This document shows, piece by piece, positions 1 to 5,261 of a stretch of 5,261 nt of DNA. The translations under genes were made by a program, and so were the position numbers. Each line of letters opens with the position of its first letter. Position 1 is the stretch's first letter. The notes under the pieces are model-generated. The model was not told where the DNA came from. It worked only from the letters and a program-made list of their open reading frames with translations, and made no database searches. This DNA is from Actinomycetes bacterium (GTDB lineage: Bacteria; Actinomycetota; Acidimicrobiia; Acidimicrobiales; Palsa-688), in NCBI GenBank assembly GCA_021798075.1, contig JAJZYO010000171.1, positions 1-5,261 of the forward strand, written 5' to 3'.

Positions 1-453
1 GCCGGCGACGCGGCCCGTCTCGGGGCGCCAGCAGCGCATGCCAAGGACCTGGAACGTCGGCGTCTGGCCCCTTCCCCAGACCACTGCGCCCCAGATCAGG
101 TACCCGATGCCCAAGGTGACTACGGGGAGCACGAAAGCGAGGAAATAAGCACCTATGCGGCGGGAGACGCTGGCCAACTGGGTCCCCTCGGGCAACATCA
201 AACCGCTCATCGGGTCCAGGTACATACCTGAGGGCAGCTGGGGAGGGTACGCCGCCTCGAGATGCTCGTTGCCGTAGGGCCCTCGTGGCTGCCCGCCACT
301 CGGGTAGGGCGAAGGGCCGGGCGCCACTGGTACCCCTGGCGGGGGAGCTCCCCACGAGGGCGGGTTCGGGTTACCCTGACCACCCCACCTTGACGGCGGT
401 CCACCTGCGCCACCCCAACCCGGTCCTCGCGGCCAGCCACCTTGGTCGGACAT
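1..453 (-). CDS. RDD-family membrane protein, N-terminal part (cut by left window edge)
   Basis: Reading leftwards from an ATG at 453-451, the frame is open for 151 codons to the window edge, so the C-terminus is missing. Residues 1 to about 75 are Gly/Pro/Trp/Ser-rich and look disordered and cytoplasmic. Next comes the linker YLDPMSGLMLPEGTQLAS (residues 79-95), which I recognise from actinobacterial RDD proteins, then SRRIGAYFL and a membrane helix at about 101-126, then WGRGQTPTFQVLGMR (126-140), the typical RDD loop G(K/R)GQTPGK..LGMR. The rest of the domain, with one or more further helices, should lie outside the window. The acidic residue usually found early in the first RDD helix is replaced here (GAYFLAFVLPVV). 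RDD proteins are integral membrane proteins of mostly unknown function; some have been linked to ion transport, and none of that can be shown here. The gene is divergent from the MFS gene. Its Shine-Dalgarno is weak (GGA about 5 nt before the ATG), so the start rests on frame and composition. Confidence 0.88.
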   Translation of the reverse strand, partial: MSDQGGWPRGPGWGGAGGPPSRWGGQGNPNPPSWGAPPPGVPVAPGPSPYPSGGQPRGPYGNEHLEAAYPPQLPSGMYLDPMSGLMLPEGTQLASVSRRIGAYFLAFVLPVVTLGIGYLIWGAVVWGRGQTPTFQVLGMRCWRPETGRVAG

Positions 454-542
454 ACGCGTCCAACTCTAACCCGGTGGGCGCACGCCAGTGTTGACTCGAA
501 AACCAGTCACGCTCAGGCGTACCTGTATAGGAGACTGAGGGC
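454..542. promoter_or_regulatory. Divergent intergenic region between the RDD and MFS genes, with the MFS ribosome-binding site
   Basis: This 89-bp gap must hold the start signals of both flanking genes. On the plus strand, GGAGA at 530-534 lies 8-9 nt before the ATG at 543 and fits a Shine-Dalgarno, which supports that start. TTGACT at 491-496 resembles a -35 box, but there is no good -10 about 17 bp downstream (AGGCGT at 515-520 is poor); TGTATA at 524-529 is too far from it and too close to the start codon. On the minus strand, TAGAGT about 10 nt before the RDD ATG could be a -10 of the TAGnnT type, but it has no recognisable -35. Promoter positions are therefore unresolved; the ribosome-binding site is the firm element. 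Confidence 0.5.
492..509. repeat. Small inverted repeat TGACT-N8-AGTCA upstream of the MFS gene
   Basis: TGACT at 492-496 is mirrored by AGTCA at 505-509 around an 8-nt spacer. It overlaps the possible -35 box TTGACT (491-496). This spacing can fit a dimeric repressor of the TetR or MarR type, which often control DHA2 exporters, but no such regulator gene is in the window and 5-bp arms arise easily by chance. Confidence 0.25.
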
Positions 543-2339
543 ATGAGCGATGTGAGGACGACCAATGGGAAGCGGCGCGGGGGCCAAGAGGTGGGGGCAG
601 AAGACCCCTACAAAGGGAAGTGGTCCACGCTGTCCAACACGACGCTCGGGATGCTGATGGCGACGATCGACGCCTCGATCGTGCTCATTTCCCTGCCTGA
701 CATCTTCACCGGTATCAAGCTTGACCCTCTCACACCAGGCAACACGAGCTACTTCTTGTGGCTGCTGATGGGCTACATGCTGGTTACAGCCGTACTGGTA
801 GTGAGCTTCGGGCGCCTGGGGGACATGCTCGGGCGCGCCCGGATGTACAACATGGGCTTTGCCATCTTCACCGTCTTCTCGATCATGTTGTCACTCACCT
901 GGATGCACGGTCGAGAGGCCGCTCTCTACATGATCGTCATGCGCATCTTCCAAGGGGTGGGCGGAGCCTTCATCATGGCCAACACCGGCGCCATATTGAC
1001 CGACGCCTTCCCGCCCAACCAGAGGGGCCTGGCGCTTGGGACCAACCAGGTGGCAGCCATCGCTGGTTCGTTCATCGGGCTGGTGCTCGGCGGAATCCTC
1101 GGGCCACTCGACTGGCGCCTGGTCTTCTGGGTTTCCGTCCCAGTCGGCGTCGTAGGCACCATTTGGGGGGTCGTCAACTTGAAGGACAAGGGTGTGCGGA
1201 GCCCGGCTAGGGTCGACTGGCTGGGCAACGCCACCTTCGCCATCGGGCTGATAGCCCTCCTGGTCGGGATCGTCTACGGCATTGAGCCCTACGACGGGCA
1301 CACCATGGGTTGGACGGACCCCTTGGTGCTGGCCGCCCTCATCGGCGGAGCCGCGGTACTGGCTCTGTTCGGATGGATCGAGACCAAGGTCGAGGCGCCG
1401 ATGTTCATGATCTCGCTGTTCCGCATACGGGCCTTTGCTGCTAGCAATGTCGCAAGCTTGATGGCGGCCCTCGGGCGCGGCGGCCTCATGTTCATCCTCA
1501 TCATCTGGCTCCAAGGCATCTGGTTGCCCGAGCACGGCTATAGCTTTGCGCACACACCCCTGTGGGCCGGCATATTCATGCTCCCCCTGACCGGAGGCTT
1601 CCTCGTGGCGGGCCCCGTCTCGGGCTACCTTTCGGACCACTTCGGAGCGCGTCCGTTCGCCACTGGGGGCATGCTCGCCGCCGCCCTCAGCTTCGGGCTC
1701 CTGGAGCTGCTCCCAGTCAATTTCCCATACGGCCTGTTTGCGCTGATCATATTCGTGAACGGGCTAGCAATGGGCCTATTCGCTGCGCCCAACCGGGCCG
1801 CGATGATGAACTCGCTACCGCCGGACCAGCGCGGACAAGGTTCGGGCATGGGGGCAACGACGATGAACTCTGCAATGGTGCTGTCCATCGGCATCTTCTT
1901 CACGCTAATGATCGTGGGGCTGTCGGCTGACCTGCCCACGTCGCTCTTCAACGGCCTCACGGCCCACGGCGTGGGCGCAGCCGCCGCCCGCAAGGTCGCG
2001 GATCTTCCGCCAACTTCGTCGCTTTTTGCCGCCTTCCTTGGCTACAACCCGATCGAGAAGCTCCTCGGCCCGAGTGGCGTGCTCACACACTTGCCGCGCA
2101 GCCAGGCCACCTTCCTCACCGGGCGGTCCTTTTTCCCCAAGCTCATAGCAGTACCCTTCGGCCGCGGGCTCCATGAAGCGCTCGACTTCGCCGTTGCCGC
2201 GTGCCTTGCCGCCGCCACGGCGAGTGCCATGCTCGGCAAGCGGTCGTCCTACAAACCACGCGAACAACTGGGTACGCCGCCGTCGTCGGGGCCCGCCACG
2301 CGAGCTGAGCCGGCGGAGGCGACCTCGCTCCCGCGATAG
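543..2339 (+). CDS. DHA2-family (EmrB/QacA type) MFS transporter, probable drug/metabolite:H+ antiporter
   Basis: The 598-residue product is an inner-membrane major facilitator protein with about 14 predicted helices, the DHA2 layout. The first helix carries TIDASIVLISLPDIF (41-55), the counterpart of the DHA2 LD.TIVNVALP motif, with membrane-embedded Asp43. Motif A is FGRLGDMLGRAR (89-100), and a degenerate second copy GYLSDHFGARP lies at 361-371. Motif B is RIFQGVGGAFIMAN (134-147, Arg134). The motif C region is GSFIGLVLGGILGPLDWR (175-192), followed by VFWVSVPVG. A long loop (about 470-545) precedes the last helix and contains SLFAAFLGYNP..LLGPSGVL, which I associate with one actinobacterial DHA2 subgroup. 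Residues from about 565 form a Pro/Ser/Ala-rich tail. Family knowledge points to proton-driven efflux of a toxic or secreted small molecule; the substrate cannot be read from the sequence. The start at 543 has a good Shine-Dalgarno, and the gene ends 11 bp from the convergent xylB stop. Confidence 0.95.
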   Translation: MSDVRTTNGKRRGGQEVGAEDPYKGKWSTLSNTTLGMLMATIDASIVLISLPDIFTGIKLDPLTPGNTSYFLWLLMGYMLVTAVLVVSFGRLGDMLGRARMYNMGFAIFTVFSIMLSLTWMHGREAALYMIVMRIFQGVGGAFIMANTGAILTDAFPPNQRGLALGTNQVAAIAGSFIGLVLGGILGPLDWRLVFWVSVPVGVVGTIWGVVNLKDKGVRSPARVDWLGNATFAIGLIALLVGIVYGIEPYDGHTMGWTDPLVLAALIGGAAVLALFGWIETKVEAPMFMISLFRIRAFAASNVASLMAALGRGGLMFILIIWLQGIWLPEHGYSFAHTPLWAGIFMLPLTGGFLVAGPVSGYLSDHFGARPFATGGMLAAALSFGLLELLPVNFPYGLFALIIFVNGLAMGLFAAPNRAAMMNSLPPDQRGQGSGMGATTMNSAMVLSIGIFFTLMIVGLSADLPTSLFNGLTAHGVGAAAARKVADLPPTSSLFAAFLGYNPIEKLLGPSGVLTHLPRSQATFLTGRSFFPKLIAVPFGRGLHEALDFAVAACLAAATASAMLGKRSSYKPREQLGTPPSSGPATRAEPAEATSLPR

Positions 2340-2350
2340 GCGGCGAGCTC

Positions 2351-3811
2351 TCAGGACATATCACCAACGCCTCCGTAGGAGCCCGAGCTCCTGGCCGCGC
2401 GCTTCCAACGTTCGAACGTAGCCGCTAGACGTTCATGCGCCGAGGGGTCGGGCTCTACCCTCTTCGTCCAACGCACCCCGTCTCGTGGACCAACCGGTAT
2501 GCCTGCAGCACGGGCACCGAGAAGGGCCGCACCTCGTGCTGAGGCATTCGGGTCGTCGACGACTAGCAGGGTCTTCCCAAGCACGTCGCAGAGCAACTGC
2601 CGCCACGCACCGTGAAGGGTGCCGCCCCCCGCTAGGTACGCAAATGGGACTTGGCCGAACTCTGGGAGGCTTTGGGCGGCTTCGGCAATAGAAAACGCTA
2701 CGCCCTCGAATACCGAGCGAAAGACATCGGCGCGGTCGTGCGCCAATTCGAGGCCGAAAAACCCGGCTCTCGCGGAACTGTCCATCGCCGGCGACCTCGC
2801 CCCGGTCAGATGGGGCACGAAGAGGGCGCCGCGAGCGCCCGCTGGCGCGGCGCCAAAAAGCTGGTAGGCCTCTTCCCAGGTGCTTCGGAAAGTCTTGAGC
2901 ACCCAAGAAAGTGCCACTCCTGCTATCTGCACGGCGGCCAGCGCGTACCACTGGCCCCCGTTTGCCGCGGCGAACACGTGGTAGCGACGCTCCGGGTCAG
3001 GGTGAGGGGCGTTGCGCAGGGTGACCACCTGTGCGGCCGAACCAACCGTCACCTGGACGGCTCCGGCGTCCGAGAGGCCCGTGCCGACCAATGAGGCCGC
3101 TGTGTCGGAGGCACCGAAGGCAACAGGTGTGCCTGCTGGCAGCCCGAGCAGGGCGGCTGCCCCCTTGGAAAGTGGGCCCGCGAGCGCTCCGGGTTCGCCG
3201 AGGGGCGCAAGCAGCGAGGGCCGGAGGCCTAGGCCCGTCACCACGGTCAATGCCCAGGTGTTCGCTGCCAAGTCGAAAAGCAGTGTGCCCGAAGCGTCCG
3301 TGGGCTCACTCCCCGCCTCGCCGAGGAGGCGCAGGCGCAACCAGTCCTTGGGCTGAAGGGCCCAGGCCGCTCCCCGGAGGACATCTGGCTCGTGGGACGC
3401 CAACCAGTGGAGCAGCGGGCCGGCCATACCAGGCACCAAAGGGTTGCCCAGTGCCGACAGCGTCTCGCGAGGAAGCGCGCGGTAGGCCGCCAGGTCTTCC
3501 TGCGCGCGCTGGTCGAGCGAGAGCATCGCTGGGCGCAGGGCCTCCCCGTCTGAGCGCGAGAGAACCACCCCGTGCATTTGACCCGACAGGCCGATGGCAC
3601 CGATGGGTACTTGGGCAGCGCCAAGCGCCCCCTTGACGGCAGCAACCGCGGACTGCCACCAATCCTCGGGGTCCGACTCAGACCAGCCCGGGCGCGGCTC
3701 GGAGAGCCTGATGGGGGCCGAAGCGGCACCTAGCTGGGCGCCGCTTTGGTCCAACACGACGGCCTTCGTCGATGCAGTCCCGATGTCGATGCCAAGCAAG
3801 CAGGACCCCAT
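2351..3811 (-). CDS. xylB: Xylulokinase-type FGGY carbohydrate kinase
   Basis: The 486-residue cytoplasmic enzyme should transfer phosphate from ATP to D-xylulose, giving D-xylulose 5-phosphate for the pentose phosphate pathway. The N-terminal FGGY lobe begins LLGIDIGTASTKAVV (5-19, Asp9 in the ATP-site loop), then PGWSESDPEDWW (41-52), the sugar-site motif GQMHG (77-81), RPAMLSLDQRAQED (93-106), GNPLVPG (122-128) and LQPKDWLRLRLLGE (152-165). These follow E. coli XylB block by block. FGASDTAASLVG (232-243) supplies Asp236, equivalent to the catalytic base Asp233 of E. coli XylB. The second lobe has LTGARSP (335-341), FFGLELAHDRADVFRSVFEG (351-370) and GGGTLHGAWRQLLCDVLGK (395-413). Length matches the family. 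The usual GTSG-like phosphate loop reads GSAA (257-260). An in-frame ATG at 3919 would add 36 residues and overlap lacI; I reject it because the conserved strand starts right after Met1 at 3811. It lies 8 bp after the lacI stop, so it is probably cotranscribed. Another pentulose or related FGGY substrate remains possible. Confidence 0.92.
   Translation of the reverse strand: MGSCLLGIDIGTASTKAVVLDQSGAQLGAASAPIRLSEPRPGWSESDPEDWWQSAVAAVKGALGAAQVPIGAIGLSGQMHGVVLSRSDGEALRPAMLSLDQRAQEDLAAYRALPRETLSALGNPLVPGMAGPLLHWLASHEPDVLRGAAWALQPKDWLRLRLLGEAGSEPTDASGTLLFDLAANTWALTVVTGLGLRPSLLAPLGEPGALAGPLSKGAAALLGLPAGTPVAFGASDTAASLVGTGLSDAGAVQVTVGSAAQVVTLRNAPHPDPERRYHVFAAANGGQWYALAAVQIAGVALSWVLKTFRSTWEEAYQLFGAAPAGARGALFVPHLTGARSPAMDSSARAGFFGLELAHDRADVFRSVFEGVAFSIAEAAQSLPEFGQVPFAYLAGGGTLHGAWRQLLCDVLGKTLLVVDDPNASARGAALLGARAAGIPVGPRDGVRWTKRVEPDPSAHERLAATFERWKRAARSSGSYGGVGDMS
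2377..2392. terminator. Possible weak terminator hairpin for the MFS transcript
   Basis: AGGAGC (2377-2382) and GCTCCT (2387-2392) form a perfect 6-bp stem around a CCGA loop, 37 bp after the MFS stop codon. It lies inside the 3' end of xylB and has no following T-run, so it could as well be coding-sequence chance. It is listed because the 11-bp gap between the convergent genes leaves no room for a terminator, so MFS transcription must end within xylB. Confidence 0.2.
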
Positions 3812-3819
3812 ACGCGCGG

Positions 3820-4917
3820 CTAGCCGGCGGGCCGAGCGCCATGGGGTCTGAGCGCCCCCGCGCTGGCAACTGGTACGGCACCACGGCGCGCCGAGGTCTC
3901 CTTCGCCAAACAACCACACGACTCCCGATGGACAAAGACACCGGGAAGCCTGACCCGCCTCGGCTCTGACGTGCCGTCTTTGTCAGCCATGCGCCTAATC
4001 AACAGTTCAACGGTCTTGCTCGCTATCTGCGACACCGGTTGGGCAATGACAGTGAGCCGCGGTTGGAACACGTCGGCGAACTCCAAGTCATCGAACGCCG
4101 CAACCGCCACGTCCTCGGGCACGCGCAACGACCGCTCGCGAAGTGCCCTGAGGACCCCTATGGTCATGTAGTTGTTACCAGACACCACGGCCGTTGGTGC
4201 GTTCCTGCGTTGCAAGAGCTCGCCGAGGGCACGTTGCGCCGGGTCGGCAGCAGATTTCCCTGAGACGACAAGCTCGCGGTCCCGGCTCAACCCCGCCCGC
4301 TCAAGCCCGAGCTCGTAACCATGCACCCGTTCCTCGGTCGTGGGCAAGCTCCTAAGCCCGCTAACGAAAGCAATCCGCGTGTGCCCGAGGGCGGCGAGGT
4401 GCTCGACCAGGCTGGCCGTCGACTCGACGTTTTCGACTCCCACCTGGTCGAAGCGATCGTCCATGAAGCGGTCGAGGAGCACTGTCGGGACCTGCTCCTC
4501 CAAGAGCTTGTCGAGGACCGCTCGCCTATCACCTCCAGCGGGCGCCAGCACCACCCCGTCAACGCGTCGGCTGAGGAGCATATTGACGGCTTCGGCCTCC
4601 GACGCTACCTGATCCCGGCTATCCGCAAGCACCGAGCTATAGCCTCGCCTGCGCCCGGCACGGTCTATGGCAGCTACCACCGCCACGAAAAAACGATTCG
4701 TAAGCGCTGACATTACGATACCGATCAGATGGGTATCCGACGTCACCAACGAACGGGCCACCCGGTTGGGCAAATAGCCCGTATCCTCGATGACCTTCAA
4801 CACCCTGTCCCGGGTGTCGGCGTTTACGGGCCGCGTCCCGTTCACCACATGGGACACCGTCGACACCGAAACCCCAGCGCGCTTGGCGACGTCGGCCATG
4901 GTAGCCACCGACTTCAC
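3820..4917 (-). CDS. LacI/GalR-family transcriptional regulator, probable sugar-responsive repressor of lacI-xylB
   Basis: This 365-residue DNA-binding protein has the full LacI architecture. The helix-turn-helix is MADVAKRAGVSVSTVSHVVNG (7-27), followed by TRPVNADTRDRVLKVIEDTGYLPN and the hinge helix NRVARSL (51-57). The effector domain starts at HLIGIVMSALTNRFF (63-77) and includes RRVDGVVLAPA (117-127), VPTVLLDRF (143-151), ALGHTRIAFVSG (176-187), ERVHGYELGLERAGL (196-210), VVSGNNYMTIGVLRAL (244-259), VPEDVAVAAFDDLEFADVFQPRLT (266-289) and the closing RESCGCL (331-337). This is a periplasmic-binding-protein fold that would bind a sugar or sugar phosphate. Residues 338-365 are a low-complexity tail beyond the usual end. 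The start is ambiguous: GTG 4917, GTG 4908 and ATG 4899 are all in frame just before the HTH. I chose 4917 because a GGTGGG stretch precedes it; 4899 also has a GGTGG. The frame is open to an ATG at 5193, but that version would translate the operator and is unlikely. It is probably autoregulated through the palindrome at 4982-5007. Confidence 0.93.
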   Translation of the reverse strand: MKSVATMADVAKRAGVSVSTVSHVVNGTRPVNADTRDRVLKVIEDTGYLPNRVARSLVTSDTHLIGIVMSALTNRFFVAVVAAIDRAGRRRGYSSVLADSRDQVASEAEAVNMLLSRRVDGVVLAPAGGDRRAVLDKLLEEQVPTVLLDRFMDDRFDQVGVENVESTASLVEHLAALGHTRIAFVSGLRSLPTTEERVHGYELGLERAGLSRDRELVVSGKSAADPAQRALGELLQRRNAPTAVVSGNNYMTIGVLRALRERSLRVPEDVAVAAFDDLEFADVFQPRLTVIAQPVSQIASKTVELLIRRMADKDGTSEPRRVRLPGVFVHRESCGCLAKETSARRGAVPVASAGALRPHGARPAG

Positions 4918-4958
4918 CAAGCCACCCACCCACCTCGTGCCACGTCGCCCATGGCCCG

Positions 4959-4986
4959 ACGCTAGCACAGGAGCTCCCGCGTACAA
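4959..4986 (-). promoter_or_regulatory. Candidate promoter of the lacI-xylB transcript
   Basis: Read on the minus strand, TTGTAC (4986-4981) serves as -35 and TAGCGT (4964-4959) as -10, with a 16-bp spacer. The -10 fits the actinobacterial TAGnnT pattern and is preceded by TGC, giving an extended -10 (TGnTAnnnT). Transcription would start near 4952, about 35 nt before the GTG at 4917. The -35 box is part of the right-hand end of the 26-bp palindrome as read on this strand, so a bound repressor would directly occlude RNA polymerase. Confidence 0.5.
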
Positions 4987-5007
4987 GCGCTTGCGCAAGC
5001 GCTTGTA
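4982..5007. promoter_or_regulatory. Perfect 26-bp palindrome: tandem double LacI-type operator
   Basis: Positions 4982-5007 are identical to their own reverse complement over all 26 bases. The palindrome consists of two copies of CAAGCGCTTG (4984-4993 and 4996-5005), each itself a 10-bp palindrome with a central CG, separated by CG and flanked by TA on each outer side. A third centre, TTGCGCAA, lies in the middle. LacI/GalR proteins bind palindromes with a central CpG read by the hinge helix, and AAGCGCTT matches the core of the cre-like sites of this family. It lies 65 bp upstream of the chosen lacI start, which makes the neighbouring regulator the obvious ligand. The centres of the two sites are 12 bp apart, slightly more than one helical turn. 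Confidence 0.8.
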
Positions 5008-5019
5008 AGGCGCTACGAT
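4991..5019 (+). promoter_or_regulatory. Possible divergent promoter pointing right out of the operator
   Basis: TTGCGC (4991-4996) and TACGAT (5014-5019) are separated by exactly 17 bp and match three and four consensus positions respectively. The -35 lies in the centre of the palindrome, so one repressor could control both directions. No gene follows on this strand inside the window, so any transcript would have a leader of more than 200 nt or a gene starting near or after 5252. This is the weaker of the two promoter calls. Confidence 0.25.
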
Positions 5020-5098
5020 GAGCGGTGTCACATAGGTACTGCTGGCAAGGGGGCAACAACGAGCAGCTGGGGCACTGACGACTCGCCCTCGGCCACCT

Positions 5099-5123
5099 CG
5101 GCCAGGCTGAAGTAGCCTGGCCG
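5099..5123. terminator. GC-rich hairpin, 10-bp stem and 5-nt loop
   Basis: GGCCAGGCT (5100-5108) and AGCCTGGCC (5114-5122) pair perfectly around GAAGT, and C5099-G5123 adds a tenth pair. Neither side has a T-run, so this would be the U-tract-less type often proposed in actinobacteria. It could end a minus-strand gene arriving from the right before the lacI promoter, end or attenuate a plus-strand transcript from the operator region, or insulate the two units. Direction cannot be decided from the window. Confidence 0.45.
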
Positions 5124-5194
5124 TGAAGGGTGCGCCGTCGGGCCAAGGACCGCTCCTTGCCGCGGCCACGAGATCTAAGCGACAAGACGGCACA

Positions 5195-5209
5195 CACCTT
5201 TAACAGGTG
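5195..5209. repeat. Small inverted repeat CACCT-TTAAC-AGGTG
   Basis: Five-bp arms flank an AT-rich 5-nt centre (5200-5204), within a wider imperfect symmetry from GGCAC (5189-5193) to GTGCC (5208-5212). Read on the minus strand, TTGACA (a consensus -35) lies just upstream at 5219-5214, but no matching -10 follows at the usual distance. It may be a regulator site or chance. Confidence 0.2.
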
Positions 5210-5261
5210 CCTATTGTCAACTCCACTACACGGGGTCCCGCTTACTCCTCGATGCCACTTG

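Larger units (their letters stand above)
4918..5261. other. Intergenic and control region upstream of lacI, no convincing gene
   Basis: I find no supported gene in these 344 bp. The in-frame upstream extension of lacI (to 5193) and an overlapping open frame in the other reading are Arg/Pro/Gly-rich and resemble no family I know. On the plus strand the ATG at 5018 stops after five codons, and an ATG at 5252 is too close to the edge to judge. On the minus strand two of the three frames entering from the right edge stop early (a TAA at about 5246-5244 and a TAG at about 5228-5226), so the very end of a neighbouring gene could be present but cannot be shown. The region holds the palindrome, two promoter candidates, a strong hairpin and a small inverted repeat, listed separately. 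Confidence 0.6.

Noticed and set aside
207..440. 77-codon minus-strand open frame inside the RDD gene
   Set aside because: The alternative frame starting at 453 gives a recognisable RDD domain to the window edge; this one has no family features.
891..1640. 249-codon open frame antisense to the MFS gene
   Set aside because: It is rich in His, Gln, Asp, Glu and Pro with no domain, and lies wholly under a clear DHA2 transporter. It is a typical GC-rich shadow frame.
2408..2419. Perfect 12-bp palindrome ACGTTCGAACGT
   Set aside because: It lies within xylB codons for ATFERW near the C-terminus, does not resemble the LacI site, and a 12-bp palindrome in coding sequence can arise by chance.
3031..3636. 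201-codon plus-strand open frame antisense to xylB
   Set aside because: Arg/Pro/Gly-rich composition without motifs, and the opposite strand encodes the well-matched kinase.
3812..3919. 36-residue N-terminal extension of XylB
   Set aside because: It overlaps the end of lacI, has no family resemblance, and the conserved LLGIDIGT strand begins right after Met at 3811.
5018..5035. Short plus-strand ORF starting at ATG 5018
   Set aside because: It ends after five codons and has no ribosome-binding site.
4918..5193. N-terminal extension of the LacI protein by 92 residues to the ATG at 5193
   Set aside because: It would translate the operator palindrome and the hairpin, is low-complexity Arg/Gly/Pro-rich, and LacI proteins normally begin within a few residues of the MADVAKRAG helix.
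4637..5197. 186-codon minus-strand frame overlapping the lacI start and upstream region
   Set aside because: Its downstream part overlaps the strongly supported helix-turn-helix in another frame, and it has no recognisable domain.

Overview
The window is GC-rich, densely packed bacterial chromosomal DNA. Its gene content (a Pro/Gly-rich RDD membrane protein, a 14-helix DHA2 transporter of a type I associate with actinomycetes, a LacI-family regulator and a xylulokinase) and its TAGnnT-like -10 box point to an actinobacterium or close relative. That assignment is an inference from style; no taxonomic marker is present. I see no mobile element, CRISPR array, tRNA or rRNA.

Layout, left to right. 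(1) Positions 1-453, minus strand: the N-terminal 151 residues of an RDD-family membrane protein cut by the left edge. (2) Positions 454-542: a short divergent intergenic region with a good Shine-Dalgarno for the next gene and a small inverted repeat. (3) Positions 543-2339, plus strand: a 598-residue DHA2/EmrB-QacA-type MFS exporter. (4) Positions 2351-3811, minus strand: a xylulokinase (xylB), convergent with the MFS gene and separated from it by 11 bp. (5) Positions 3820-4917, minus strand: a LacI/GalR-family regulator whose stop lies 8 bp before the xylB start, so regulator and kinase look like one transcript with the regulator first. (6) Positions 4918-5261: a leader and intergenic region of about 344 bp with no convincing gene. 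It holds a perfect 26-bp palindrome at 4982-5007, promoter-like elements on both strands overlapping it, a 10-bp-stem hairpin at 5099-5123 and a smaller inverted repeat near the right edge.

How it fits together. The right half reads as a pentose (probably D-xylose/D-xylulose) utilisation control unit. A LacI-type repressor would bind the palindrome just upstream of its own gene, block transcription of lacI-xylB and possibly of a divergent operon beyond the right edge, and release it when a sugar ligand binds. XylB would then phosphorylate the ketopentose. Xylose isomerase and a sugar transporter are not in the window. The left half, RDD protein and drug-type exporter, has no visible functional link to the sugar genes. 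I found no evidence of a new biological system; the double operator is the most distinctive element.
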